From the NCBI RefSeq assembly GCF_000522985.1, contig NZ_CP007128.1:2774220-2838219 (forward strand): a stretch of DNA of 64,000 nt, given 5' to 3'. The notes beneath the pieces are model-generated. The model made no database searches, was not told where the DNA came from, and saw only the letters and a list, made by a program, of their open reading frames with translations. This document shows positions 9,438 through 20,080 of this stretch, piece by piece. Position 1 is the first letter of the stretch; every line of letters starts with the position of its first letter. The position numbers and the translations under genes were made by a program. This DNA comes from Gemmatirosa kalamazoonensis (GTDB lineage Bacteria; Gemmatimonadota; Gemmatimonadetes; Gemmatimonadales; Gemmatimonadaceae).

Positions 9438-9677
9438 GTTCCCTCCGAGTGGAGGACTGGGCGCTTGCGCGCGAGGCGCGCGCGAAGGCGGACTTCCGTT
9501 CGCTCGACGGCATCTCGTGCTTCGTTCGAGCGGGCGACGACGGCTTCGCCTGGAGCTCGCGCCAGGGACGGGGGCGGCGGTCACCCCGTCAGCCGCGGCC
9601 GCGACAGTGGCGGCAGCGGGATGACCACGATACGGCGGCCGACATGCAGCGTCAATGCGCGCCGGTAGGCCCCCTGC

Positions 9678-11066
9678 CTAACGCGACGCCACCGGCGTGA
9701 GCAGCAGCGCCGCGTGCTTCCCCGACGCGTCGATGCCGCGCGCGGCCACGGCGCCGCTCGCGTTCACCGCGCCGAGGCTGTCGACGCGCCACCGCGTGTC
9801 GGAGAGCCGCAGCCGCGACACCGGTCCACCCGGGAAGCGCCACGTGTGCAGTGCGCCCGCGCTGTCGAGCGCCGCGACGATGCCGCCCTGCCGCGACAGG
9901 CGCACCTGCCCGCGGCCGACGTACCGGTCGAGCCACACGCTCTGCCCGTCGGGCACGAGCAGCGCCGGGTTACCGCAGTAGTCGACGAGCACGTTCGCGT
10001 CGTCGTCGAGGTCGATCGGGAGCGTGCGCGTGTAGCGGCCGGGCAGGTCGCACACCGAGAGCAGCGGTCCGCTCGGCAGCGGCCCGGGGACGAATCCCTT
10101 CGCCACGAGGCGCACGGTGATGTACAGGTCGAACGAGTTCGCCGTCGTGCCGACCGCCTGGCCGTTGTCGTTCAGCTTCACGTAGCGCGTGTCCGACGTG
10201 TCCTGCCTGCCCGTGCGCAGGTCGAGCGTCGCGGAGCGGAACGCGTAGTCGGGTGCCGGCGACGCGCCGAGCGCCTGGCGCGTGTCGGTGAGGTCGGCGG
10301 CGAGCGAGCAGCAGTAGCTTCGGAACCCCGCCGTGCCCGACGCGCCCACCGGCGTCATCGCGCCGTCCGCGCTCCGCACCCACACGGCGGTCGGCCAGTC
10401 GAAGCTGCCGTAGATCCCGCCGAAGCCGAGCAGCACGTCGCCGGCCGTGTTGACGTGCGTGGCCGTGACGTTCACTGCGGTGTCGACGGGGAGCACGGTG
10501 AGCGCGCCTGCGCGCCACACCGCGGCCCGACGCCGACCGTTAGGCCCGGTCACCCAACCGGCGACGTCGCCGCGCGTGCTGATCCCGTTCGCGCCGCCGC
10601 CGGCGCCGAGGTCGGGGAGCACCGTCACGGCGTAGTCGACGTCGGGGATGACGAACGTGCGCGTGATCGCGGCGCTGGCCACCACGCCACCGGGATCCTG
10701 CGTCACGATCGTGAACGTGTGCCGTCCCGGCGTCGGCGCGTAGACGGAGAGGCTCACCGAGTCGCGGCCGCCGGAGAACCAGCCGTCGTGCGACCAGCGG
10801 AAGTCGATCTGCGTCGCGGTGCCGGAGTCGGCGAACACGTGCAGCCCCTTGATCGGCCGGCCGTCGCGCCGGGTGACGACGAGCGCGAGCCCACGCTGCG
10901 CCAGCGTCTCGTCGGCCGGCGTCACCGTGAGCGCGAGCTGGCTCGGCGGCGCTGGCGGCGGTGCGGCGGGGGCGTCGGGCGCGCCGGCGCACGCGGCGAG
11001 CAGGAGCGCGCCGAGCAGCGTGGCAGGCAGCGTGGCAGGGAGGCGCGGACGACGGAGCGGCGGCAT
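9678..11066 (-). CDS. Lipoprotein with PKD-like domain and extracellular repeat units
   Basis: Predicted lipoprotein of 462 residues. The ATG at 11066 gives MPPLRRPRLP, a hydrophobic stretch and lipobox LLAAC. A Pro/Ala linker follows, then a PKD/Ig-like domain (about residues 55-150, with PGRHTFTIVTQDPGG). Next come a series of repeats with the pattern GISTRGDVAGWVTG, VNTAGDVLLGFGG and LNDNGQAVGTTAN, typical of HAF-type extracellular repeats, arranged like a propeller. The stop TAG falls inside GTTAGGC (9676-9682). It shares its strand with the PEP-CTERM gene, 240 bases downstream, in which I see nothing. Substrate or partner is unknown. Confidence 0.8.
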   Translation of the reverse strand: MPPLRRPRLPATLPATLLGALLLAACAGAPDAPAAPPPAPPSQLALTVTPADETLAQRGLALVVTRRDGRPIKGLHVFADSGTATQIDFRWSHDGWFSGGRDSVSLSVYAPTPGRHTFTIVTQDPGGVVASAAITRTFVIPDVDYAVTVLPDLGAGGGANGISTRGDVAGWVTGPNGRRRAAVWRAGALTVLPVDTAVNVTATHVNTAGDVLLGFGGIYGSFDWPTAVWVRSADGAMTPVGASGTAGFRSYCCSLAADLTDTRQALGASPAPDYAFRSATLDLRTGRQDTSDTRYVKLNDNGQAVGTTANSFDLYITVRLVAKGFVPGPLPSGPLLSVCDLPGRYTRTLPIDLDDDANVLVDYCGNPALLVPDGQSVWLDRYVGRGQVRLSRQGGIVAALDSAGALHTWRFPGGPVSRLRLSDTRWRVDSLGAVNASGAVAARGIDASGKHAALLLTPVASR

Positions 11067-11202
11067 GCGACGGCGGCGTGGGAGCGGCGATCCGGAGCTT
11101 AGCGCCGGGCGCGGCGCGAGCAAGCGGCCAGAAGGGCGCACGCGGGAACGGACGTCGCTCGTAAGTGTTTGATACAGAACGAGTTGCCAGGCAGGGCCCG
11201 GG

Positions 11203-11231
11203 TTGACTTCGGGGCCTGTTCAGGCGATATT
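11203..11231 (+). promoter_or_regulatory. Candidate sigma70-type promoter of gyrA
   Basis: TTGACT at 11203-11208 and GATATT at 11226-11231 are separated by 17 bases and lie 60 bases ahead of the gyrA start. The upper element matches five of six consensus bases and the lower four of six. AT-rich words are rare here, which adds some weight. No experimental start is known. Confidence 0.5.
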
Positions 11232-11291
11232 TCGAGCTTGCCTCGCGGCCATCGTGGCCCGGGAGCCGAGCGCCACATCCGGACGTAGAAC

Positions 11292-13811
<2,520 letters not shown>

Positions 13812-13815
13812 CCCA

Positions 13816-13898
13816 GAGGGCAGGAGGGCAGGAGCGCAGGAGGGCACGAGGAGCGGTTAGGCTCTCGTGCCCTCCTGCGCTCCTGCCCTCCTGCCCTC
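13816..13898. repeat. 35-bp perfect hairpin of GGGCAGGA words with GTTAGGC loop
   Basis: Arms 13816-13850 and 13864-13898 are perfect reverse complements made of repeated AGGGCAGG / AGCGCAGG units. The loop region GAGCGGTTAGGCTC holds the GTTAGGC word flanked by GAGC and GCTC. A further partial copy of the right arm follows to 13924. It sits between the stop of gyrA and the start of the dehydratase gene, which run in the same direction, and probably ends the gyrA transcript. Confidence 0.9.
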
Positions 13899-13970
13899 GG
13901 GGTCGCGCTCCTGCCCTCCTGCCCCGTGCCTTACTACATTGCGCCATCCGAATTACACGCTGCCGTTAGG

Positions 13971-14957
13971 ATGACGACGACACTCGAGCCGCAACTCGTC
14001 TCGCTCGACGCGATCCGCGCCGCTGCCGCCGTGCTCGACGGGGTGGCGGTGCGCACGCCGCTGCTGTCGGCGGCCGACGTGGTGCCCGAGGGGCGCGTGT
14101 GGGTCAAGCCGGAGATGCTCCAGCGCGGCGGCGCGTTCAAGCTGCGCGGGGCGTACACGTTCATGAGCGCGCTCGACCCGGCGCAGCGCGCACGCGGCGT
14201 GGTCGCGCCGTCGTCGGGAAACCACGCGCAGGCGGTGGCCCTCGCCGCTCGGCTGTACGGCGTGCCGGCCACCGTCGTCATGCCGACCACCGTGTCGGCG
14301 GCGAAGCGCGCCGGTGCCGAGCGGCTCGGCGCGCGCGTGGAGCTCGCCGGCACGACGACCGACGACCGCATGCGCCGCGCGCAGGAGATCGTCGACGAGT
14401 CGGGTGGCGTGCTCGTGCCGCCGTACGACCATCCGACGATCGTCGCCGGTCAGGGCACGGCGGGGCTCGAGATCGTCGACGATCTGCCGACCGTGCGCAT
14501 GGTGCTCGTGCCGATCGGCGGCGGCGGGCTGAGCGCCGGCGTGGCCACGGCGGTGAAGCTGCTCTCGCCCGACACGCGCGTGATCGGCGTCGAGCCGAGC
14601 GTCGCGCCGAAGCTCTCGCGCGCGCGCGCCGCGGGGCGGCCGGTGCACATCGGCGCGAACCGCGGCCTCGCCGACGGGCTGCTCGCCGTGCAGGTCGGCG
14701 ACGTGCCGTTCGCGCACCACCAGCGCTACGTCGACGACGTGGTGCAGGTCGACGACGCCGCGCTCCCGCGCGCCATGCGTGCGCTGCTCGACCGGCTGAA
14801 GCTCGTCTGCGAGCCGAGCGGCGCGATCACGATCGCCGCGCTCATGGAGGGGCTCGTGCGCCCGGCATCCGATGGCGACACCGTCGCGGTGCTGAGCGGC
14901 GGCAACATCGAGTGGCCGGGGCTGGTCGCGCTGTTGGGCGACCAGCCTGGCGCGTGA
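13971..14957 (+). CDS. Threonine/serine dehydratase-like PLP enzyme
   Basis: Fold-type II PLP enzyme of 328 residues. The PLP lysine is Lys57 in GGAFKLRGA, the phosphate-binding loop is SSGNHAQAVA, and the glycine loop is PIGGGGLSAG, all hallmarks of threonine dehydratase and serine racemase. No C-terminal ACT domain is present, so it is the short, catabolic or racemase-like type rather than biosynthetic IlvA. The ATG at 13971 immediately follows a GTTAGG word; a longer start at 13926 would run into hairpin-derived sequence. Its stop overlaps the GTG of the GGDEF gene by four bases. Likely reaction: threonine to 2-oxobutyrate plus ammonia, or serine racemisation. Confidence 0.9.
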   Translation: MTTTLEPQLVSLDAIRAAAAVLDGVAVRTPLLSAADVVPEGRVWVKPEMLQRGGAFKLRGAYTFMSALDPAQRARGVVAPSSGNHAQAVALAARLYGVPATVVMPTTVSAAKRAGAERLGARVELAGTTTDDRMRRAQEIVDESGGVLVPPYDHPTIVAGQGTAGLEIVDDLPTVRMVLVPIGGGGLSAGVATAVKLLSPDTRVIGVEPSVAPKLSRARAAGRPVHIGANRGLADGLLAVQVGDVPFAHHQRYVDDVVQVDDAALPRAMRALLDRLKLVCEPSGAITIAALMEGLVRPASDGDTVAVLSGGNIEWPGLVALLGDQPGA

Positions 14958-16486
14958 CGACGGCCCTCGACGCGTGGTCTCGCGACGTGGCCTCTGAGAC
15001 TCGCGCGGCCGGCGCGCGCATCCTCGTCGTCGACGACGACGCGGCGGTGCGCCAGAGCGTCGCGTGGGTGCTCGAGGAGTACGGCTACGAGGTCGTCGCG
15101 GTGCCGGGCGGTGGCGGGCTGCTGGAGCAGCTCGACGGTGACGGGCGCCCGCCCGACCTGCTGCTGCTCGACATCCTCATGCCCGACGCCGACGGCGTGC
15201 AGCTGCTGGAGCGGGTGAAGAGCGACGAGCGGTGGCGCGACGTGCCGGTGCTCATGCTCTCCTCGGTGCCACCGGAGGAGGCCACGGTGCGCACGTTAGG
15301 CCTCGGCGCGGCGGACTTCATCCGCAAGCCGTTCCGCGGCCGCGAGCTCGTCGCGCGCGTGCAGGCGCAGCTCCGCGCCGGCGCCATGCTGCGCGCCACG
15401 CGCGAGTCGCTGCTGCGCGCGGAAGAAGAGCTGCGCCGCGCGCGCGACGACGCGGAGAGCCGGCGCCGCCTCGTCGACATCCTGCACGAGGTCACGAGCG
15501 ACATCGCGGCGCACGAGGTCTATCACGTGCTCGCGCGCCGCGTGGCGCGCGCGCTCGCCGTCTCGCACTGCTCGGTGATCCTCGCCCGTCCAGGCGACAC
15601 GCGCGGCGTGGTGGCGAGCGCGTTCGAGAGCCCGAAGCACCAGAACGCCTCCGTGGAGCTCGACGACTTCCCGGAGGTGCGGCGCGCGCTGGAGACCGGC
15701 GAGCCGGTGCTCGTCGAGGACGTCGCCACGCACGCGCTCTACGCCGACGGCCGCCAGGCCCTCGGCCTCGACCGCACCGAGGTGCCCGTGCGCAGCTCGA
15801 TCGCGCTGCCATTCGCGATCGAGGGGGGACAGGCGGGCGTGTTCCTGCTGCGCCGCACGCGCGAGCAGCCGCCGTTAGGCCGCGAGGACGTGGCGTTCGC
15901 CGAGGCCGTGATCAGCGCGGCGGTGTCCGCGGTGCAGCGCGCGCAGGTGATCGAGACGACGCGCGCCGACAACGCGCGTCTCGCGCAGCTCGCGACGACC
16001 GACCCGCTCACCGCGCTGCTGAACCGGCGCGCGCTCACCGAGCGGCTGACGCGCGAGATGGAGCGCGCGCTGCGCAACGACAGCTCGGTCGCGCTGCTGC
16101 TGATCGACCTCGATCACTTCAAGCGGGTGAACGACACGCACGGCCACCTCGTGGGCGACGCCGTGCTGCGCGACGTGGCCGAGCTGCTCATCTCCGGCGT
16201 ACGGGGCAGCGACTTCGTGGGGCGGTTCGGCGGCGAGGAGTTCCTCGTCGTGCTCCCCGACACCGACGACGACGGCGCGGCGGCGTTCGCCGAGCGGATC
16301 CGCGAGCGCGTCGAGGCCCACTCGTTCGCCGGCCGCGACGGCGCGCCGCCGCTGCACATGACGGCGAGCATCGGCGTCGCCACGTTCCCCGCCGCGCTCA
16401 TCGAGAGCGTCGAGGACCTGTTCGCGCGGGCGGACGCTGCCCTGTACCGGGCGAAGGCGGAAGGGAGAAACCGCGTCAGAGCGTGA
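14954..16486 (+). CDS. Response regulator with GAF and diguanylate cyclase (REC-GAF-GGDEF)
   Basis: Signal-transduction protein of 510 residues. An N-terminal receiver domain (about 20-140) has DDD acidic residues and a likely phospho-acceptor Asp73 in LLLLDILMP. A coiled-coil rich in Glu/Arg leads to a GAF domain (about 180-335) and a C-terminal GGDEF domain (345-505) with active-site GGEEF. RGSD five residues before it is a canonical inhibitory I-site, so an active, product-inhibited c-di-GMP synthase is predicted. The GTG at 14954 overlaps the dehydratase stop (GTGA). The cognate histidine kinase is not in the window. Contains GTTAGGC at 15295 and 15874, both read as Leu-Gly. Confidence 0.93.
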   Translation: MTTALDAWSRDVASETRAAGARILVVDDDAAVRQSVAWVLEEYGYEVVAVPGGGGLLEQLDGDGRPPDLLLLDILMPDADGVQLLERVKSDERWRDVPVLMLSSVPPEEATVRTLGLGAADFIRKPFRGRELVARVQAQLRAGAMLRATRESLLRAEEELRRARDDAESRRRLVDILHEVTSDIAAHEVYHVLARRVARALAVSHCSVILARPGDTRGVVASAFESPKHQNASVELDDFPEVRRALETGEPVLVEDVATHALYADGRQALGLDRTEVPVRSSIALPFAIEGGQAGVFLLRRTREQPPLGREDVAFAEAVISAAVSAVQRAQVIETTRADNARLAQLATTDPLTALLNRRALTERLTREMERALRNDSSVALLLIDLDHFKRVNDTHGHLVGDAVLRDVAELLISGVRGSDFVGRFGGEEFLVVLPDTDDDGAAAFAERIRERVEAHSFAGRDGAPPLHMTASIGVATFPAALIESVEDLFARADAALYRAKAEGRNRVRA

Positions 16487-16488
16487 GG

Positions 16489-16543
16489 CTGCGTGGCTGC
16501 GTCGCTGCGTGCGGTGCGGTCACGCAGCGACGCAGCCACGCAG
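16489..16543. repeat. 23-bp perfect hairpin of GCTGCGT words
   Basis: Arms 16489-16511 and 16521-16543 are perfect reverse complements built from the repeated word GCTGCGTGGCTGCGTC, with a nine-base loop. It lies in the 63 bases between the convergent stops of the GGDEF gene and the CoA-binding protein gene and begins two bases after the first stop. A bidirectional terminator role is likely. Confidence 0.88.
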
Positions 16544-16549
16544 CGGTGC

Positions 16550-17029
16550 TCACCGCCCGATGAACCGCAGCTCGATCATCAGACAGCGGTCCTGCACCAC
16601 GTCGATCCCTGCGCGCGCGAGCCGTTCGGCCGCTTCGTCGTTGCGGATGCCCGACTGGAACCAGACCGCCTTCGGCTTCGCCGCGATGATGTCGTCGACG
16701 TGCGGCGGGATGTCGCGCGACCGGCGGAACACGTTCACGAGGTCGATCTCCCCCGGCACGTCGACGAGACGACGGTAGACGCGCTCGCCGAGGATCTCCG
16801 TCGCATCGGGGAAGTACACGGGCACCGGCACGATCTCGTAGCCCGCCTGCTGCGCGGCGCGCGGCACGTAGTACGCCGGCTGTCCGGTCTCCGCGGTCTT
16901 GATGCCGAGGACGGCGATGCGCCGCGTGCGCTCGAGCAGCGCCCTGAGTTGATCGTCGCGCATCAGGAGCCGCGCGCGCCAGTCGTCGGCGGCGGACGTC
17001 GCGCTCGCGTCGAAGCCAGGTCGGGTCAT
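16550..17029 (-). CDS. CoA-binding domain protein, YccU family
   Basis: A 159-residue cytoplasmic protein with a Rossmann-like CoA-binding domain: RIAVLGIKTAETGQPAYYVPRAAQQAGYEI is the nucleotide loop region, followed by VPVPVYFPDATEILG and KAVWFQSGIRNDEAAERLARAG. This pattern matches the stand-alone CoA-binding proteins related to the N-terminus of succinyl-CoA ligase alpha. The family's reaction is unknown. The start at 17029 is the furthest ATG; an internal ATG at 16963 is also possible because neither has a clear ribosome-binding site. It is divergent from the dehydrogenase gene at 17164. Confidence 0.88.
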   Translation of the reverse strand: MTRPGFDASATSAADDWRARLLMRDDQLRALLERTRRIAVLGIKTAETGQPAYYVPRAAQQAGYEIVPVPVYFPDATEILGERVYRRLVDVPGEIDLVNVFRRSRDIPPHVDDIIAAKPKAVWFQSGIRNDEAAERLARAGIDVVQDRCLMIELRFIGR

Positions 17030-17163
17030 GTCGGCGGTCGGGAAAGGGGAACGGCTCCTACCCAGCAGAACCCGCGCCCGACGAGCGGCCCCGGTTACGC
17101 CCTATCGGTGCCCCCCCGTTAAGTTGCCGGCTCGCTCCCCTCTTTTTCGGAGGCTCCCTCTCG

Positions 17164-18348
17164 ATGCGGATGCTCGTCCTCGGCGCGGGGCTGCAAGGCT
17201 CGGCCTGCGCGTTCGACCTGTTGCAGAACCCCGATGTCGTCGAGGTCCGCCTCGCCGACCTCAACGTGTCGCACCTCCCGGCGTTCCTCGCGCCGTACAC
17301 CGACGCCGCGAAGCTCGCCGGCGCGAAGCCACGACTGCTCCCCACGCCGCTCGACGCGAAGGACACCGAGGCGGTGCGCGCGCTCATGCGTCAGAGCGAC
17401 GCGGTGATGAGCGCGCTGCCGTACTACTTCAACGGCCCGATGGCGCGCCACGCGGTGGAGTGCGGCGCGCACTTCTGCGACCTCGGCGGCAACACCGAGA
17501 TCGTCTTCGAGCAGAAGCAGCTCGATGCAGCGGCGAAGGAAGCGAAGGTGTCCGTGATCCCCGACTGCGGGCTCGCGCCGGGGATGGTGAACATCCTCGC
17601 GCAGCACGGCATCGATCTCCTGCAGCGCGACGGCGCCGACGTGCAGTCGGTGCGCATCTTCGTCGGCGGGCTGCCGCAGCATCCCGAGCCGCCGCTGAAC
17701 TACCAGATCGTGTACTCGCTCGAGGGAGTGCTCGACTACTACACGACGCTGTCGTGGGTCGTGCGCGACGGCAAGCGCCACCAGGTGCGCGCGCTCTCCG
17801 AGATCGAGCCGGTGGCGTTCGAGTCGCACCCGGAGCTCGGCACGCTCGAGGCGTTCCACACCGCGGGTGGGCTGTCCACGATGGGCTTCCGCTACGAGGG
17901 GAAGATCCCGACGATGGAGTACAAGACGCTCCGCTACCCCGGCCACGCGCAGATGATGGAGGCGATGCGCGAGCTCGGCTTCTTCGGCCTGGAGCCGGTG
18001 GAGGTGAAGGGCGTGCGCGTCGTGCCGCGCGACGTCGCGCTCGCGCTCATGCAGCCGCGGCTCACGAAGCCGCAGGGGCGCGACCTCGTCGCGCTGCGCG
18101 TCGTCGTGGAGGGCACGAAGGGCGGCACCGCGGTGAGTCGCGGCTGGGAGCTCGTCGATCGCTACGACGACACGCGCGGCGTGAGCGCGATGATGCGGAC
18201 GACCGGCTACTCGCTGTCGATCACCGGACAGCTCCAGGCGAGCGGCGCGATCCCCGCCGGCGTCTGCACGCCCGACGAGTGCGTCCCGGCCGAGCGCTAC
18301 GTGGCGGAGCTGGCGAAGCGCGGGATCGAGATCGAGCCGATCGCCTAA
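17164..18348 (+). CDS. Saccharopine dehydrogenase-family protein
   Basis: NAD(P)-dependent dehydrogenase-like protein of 394 residues with an N-terminal Rossmann motif (MLVLGAGLQGSACAFDLL) and the family segment GAHFCDLGGNTEIVFEQ, then PDCGLAPGMVNILA. These match the saccharopine dehydrogenase/lysine 6-dehydrogenase group, which acts on lysine-derived amines. A GGAGG ribosome-binding site lies about ten bases before the ATG at 17164. The stop TAA (18346-18348) lies in a GCCTAAC word that also supplies the TAG stop of the convergent dacB. A lysine-catabolic role is inferred from the family only; neighbours give no support. Confidence 0.87.
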   Translation: MRMLVLGAGLQGSACAFDLLQNPDVVEVRLADLNVSHLPAFLAPYTDAAKLAGAKPRLLPTPLDAKDTEAVRALMRQSDAVMSALPYYFNGPMARHAVECGAHFCDLGGNTEIVFEQKQLDAAAKEAKVSVIPDCGLAPGMVNILAQHGIDLLQRDGADVQSVRIFVGGLPQHPEPPLNYQIVYSLEGVLDYYTTLSWVVRDGKRHQVRALSEIEPVAFESHPELGTLEAFHTAGGLSTMGFRYEGKIPTMEYKTLRYPGHAQMMEAMRELGFFGLEPVEVKGVRVVPRDVALALMQPRLTKPQGRDLVALRVVVEGTKGGTAVSRGWELVDRYDDTRGVSAMMRTTGYSLSITGQLQASGAIPAGVCTPDECVPAERYVAELAKRGIEIEPIA

Positions 18349-18349
18349 C
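18343..18349. other. Shared GCCTAAC word carrying the stop codons of two convergent genes
   Basis: On the plus strand the word supplies GCC TAA, the last codon and stop of the saccharopine dehydrogenase-like gene. On the minus strand the same bases read GT TAG GC and supply the TAG stop of dacB. The two convergent genes therefore overlap by four bases inside this single word. Confidence 0.95.
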
Positions 18350-19946
18350 GGCTGAACGCGGCCATGGTGGCGCCCATGCGATCGATGGTCGCGCGGGCGT
18401 TCCACCGGTCGTGGCCGTTGAACAGGAACGAGAACGCGAGCACCTCGCCGTTCTCCGCGGTGACGTAGCCCCCGAGGCCGATCACGTCGTTCGTCGTGCC
18501 GGTCTTCGCGTGCAGGTTGCCCTGCGCCGGCGTGAACTTCATGCGGTTGCGCAGCAGCTCCGACTCGCCGGCCACGGGAAGCGACGCGTGGAACGCGGAG
18601 CTCCACGGCGCCTTGTGCGCGTAGGCGAGCATCTGGATCATGGCGCGCGGCGTGACGTGGTCGAGCACCGACAGCCCGCACCCGTCGGTCACCGACACCG
18701 CGTTCGCCGACGCGCCGGCCTTCGTCGTCATGAACCGCTGCAGCAGCGCGTTGCCGTTCTCCGCCGAGCCTAACGTGTCGCGCTTCGGGCCGCGCACGGC
18801 GTTGCGGAACAGCAGCTCGGCGAAGTGGTTGATGCTCTCGCGGTTCATCGCGGCGATCAGCTCGCTGATCGGCGGCGACTTGTGCGAGGCGACGAGCGAC
18901 GCGTTCGCCGGCGTCTGTCCCATGCGGAGCTGGCCGTCGACGGTGATCCCCTTCGACGCGAGCGCGGCGCGGAGCGCGCCCGCGGTGAATCGCGGCGGAT
19001 CGGCGACGGTGAGCTGCAGCCGCCGCACCGCCGCGCGCTTGCCGATGGATCCGCGCGCCACGACGGTGCCGTCGGTCGAGCGGTAGATGTGCAGCGACGA
19101 GCCGCCGCCGCCGGTGACCTTCACCTGGTTCTCGACCGGGATCCCGGTCGTCGCCGGCTCGAGCACCACGCGGCCGTCGGGATAGACCGCGACGACGACG
19201 ATGTTCTCGTTCAGCGACAGGGCGGAGAACGGCGCCGCGTAGCCGGAGCCCGCGTAGCGCGACAGCCACCCGTCGGGAATGGTGCGCGACTCGAACGCGC
19301 TCGCGTCGGCGACGAGATCGCCCTTCACGTGCTTGATCCCGGCCGCCGCGACCTTGTCCGCGAGCTCCTGCATCGGCGCGTCGAGGCCGGGGCCCGGCAC
19401 CCACCGCTTGCTCAGCGCGGGGTCGCCGTCGCCGCGCAGGTACAGGTTGCCGGCGAGCGTGCCGTCGCCGCCGACGGCGCCGTCGCGCAGGACGTCGGTG
19501 CTGAACTGCCAGTTCGGGCCGAGCCGGTCGAGCGCGAGCACGGACGTGAACATCTTCAGCGTGGACGCCGGCGTGCGCGGGTCGTCGGGCGCGAGCGCGA
19601 ACAGCGTGTCGCCGCGCGTGAGCGAGACGACCATCGCGCCCCAGTGTCCGTCCTCCTTGCGCGACAGGATGCTGCCAAGGTCGGAGGACAGCGCCGAGGC
19701 GCCGCGCGGCCGCGTCCAGCCGGCGGCCGGCGCGACGGCGGGCGTCGCGCGGCGCGCGCGCGTGGTGCGACGTCCGGCCGTCGACCGCTTCCGGGTGGTC
19801 GTGCGCTTCTTCGGCTTCGGCTGCTCGACCGCCGTGCCGCCCGTATCGACGGGAGATGGCGCGGCCACCGACGTGTCGGGGACGAAGCACGCCGCGGCCA
19901 CCGCGGCCACGGCGAGGATGCGGCGAAGGAACCGGCTGTACGTCAT
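18345..19946 (-). CDS. dacB: D-alanyl-D-alanine carboxypeptidase/endopeptidase (PBP4, class C)
   Basis: Periplasmic penicillin-binding protein of 533 residues that trims or opens peptidoglycan cross-links. A signal peptide occupies residues 1-29 (RRILAVAAVAAACFV). The three active-site motifs are visible: S128-T-L-K131 in PASTLKMFTS, S-I-N in NRESINHFAELL, and K-T-G in HAKTGTTNDV. DGCGLS stands where many homologues have DGSGLS. An unusual Lys/Arg-rich stretch (about 44-66, KPKKRTTTRKRSTAGRR) lies between the signal and the enzyme. Length agrees with PBP4 proteins. The TAG stop lies in the shared GCCTAAC word. Upstream, 131 bases separate it from the next minus-strand gene. Confidence 0.93.
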   Translation of the reverse strand: MTYSRFLRRILAVAAVAAACFVPDTSVAAPSPVDTGGTAVEQPKPKKRTTTRKRSTAGRRTTRARRATPAVAPAAGWTRPRGASALSSDLGSILSRKEDGHWGAMVVSLTRGDTLFALAPDDPRTPASTLKMFTSVLALDRLGPNWQFSTDVLRDGAVGGDGTLAGNLYLRGDGDPALSKRWVPGPGLDAPMQELADKVAAAGIKHVKGDLVADASAFESRTIPDGWLSRYAGSGYAAPFSALSLNENIVVVAVYPDGRVVLEPATTGIPVENQVKVTGGGGSSLHIYRSTDGTVVARGSIGKRAAVRRLQLTVADPPRFTAGALRAALASKGITVDGQLRMGQTPANASLVASHKSPPISELIAAMNRESINHFAELLFRNAVRGPKRDTLGSAENGNALLQRFMTTKAGASANAVSVTDGCGLSVLDHVTPRAMIQMLAYAHKAPWSSAFHASLPVAGESELLRNRMKFTPAQGNLHAKTGTTNDVIGLGGYVTAENGEVLAFSFLFNGHDRWNARATIDRMGATMAAFSR

Positions 19947-19981
19947 GCGGGAGAGCAGGGCAATCGACGTTCCATGCCAGG

Positions 19982-20080
19982 GAAATGGCGGAAACTACTT
20001 GAAACGGCGGATGGTCCGCGGCGGCAGCTCGAGGCTCACACCGCAAGCCATCCGCGGCTTCGGTCGTTTCCGCCGCTTCA
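19982..20080. repeat. Imperfect inverted repeat with GGCGGAAAC words
   Basis: Arms 19982-20014 and 20048-20080 (33 bases each) pair imperfectly: eight outer base pairs next to the loop (GGCGGATGG side), and a second block around GGCGGAAAC, with one slip. The right arm includes the TGA stop of the NagX-like gene. It lies downstream of that gene and upstream of dacB, so it may be its terminator. Confidence 0.6.

Noticed and set aside
13816-13924. CRISPR-like tandem repeats of GGGCAGGA
   Set aside because: Units are 8-10 bases without unique spacers and fold on themselves; no cas genes.
17119-20046. 975-residue minus-strand frame across two genes
   Set aside because: Runs through the dehydrogenase gene antisense and dacB out of frame; no conserved motif.
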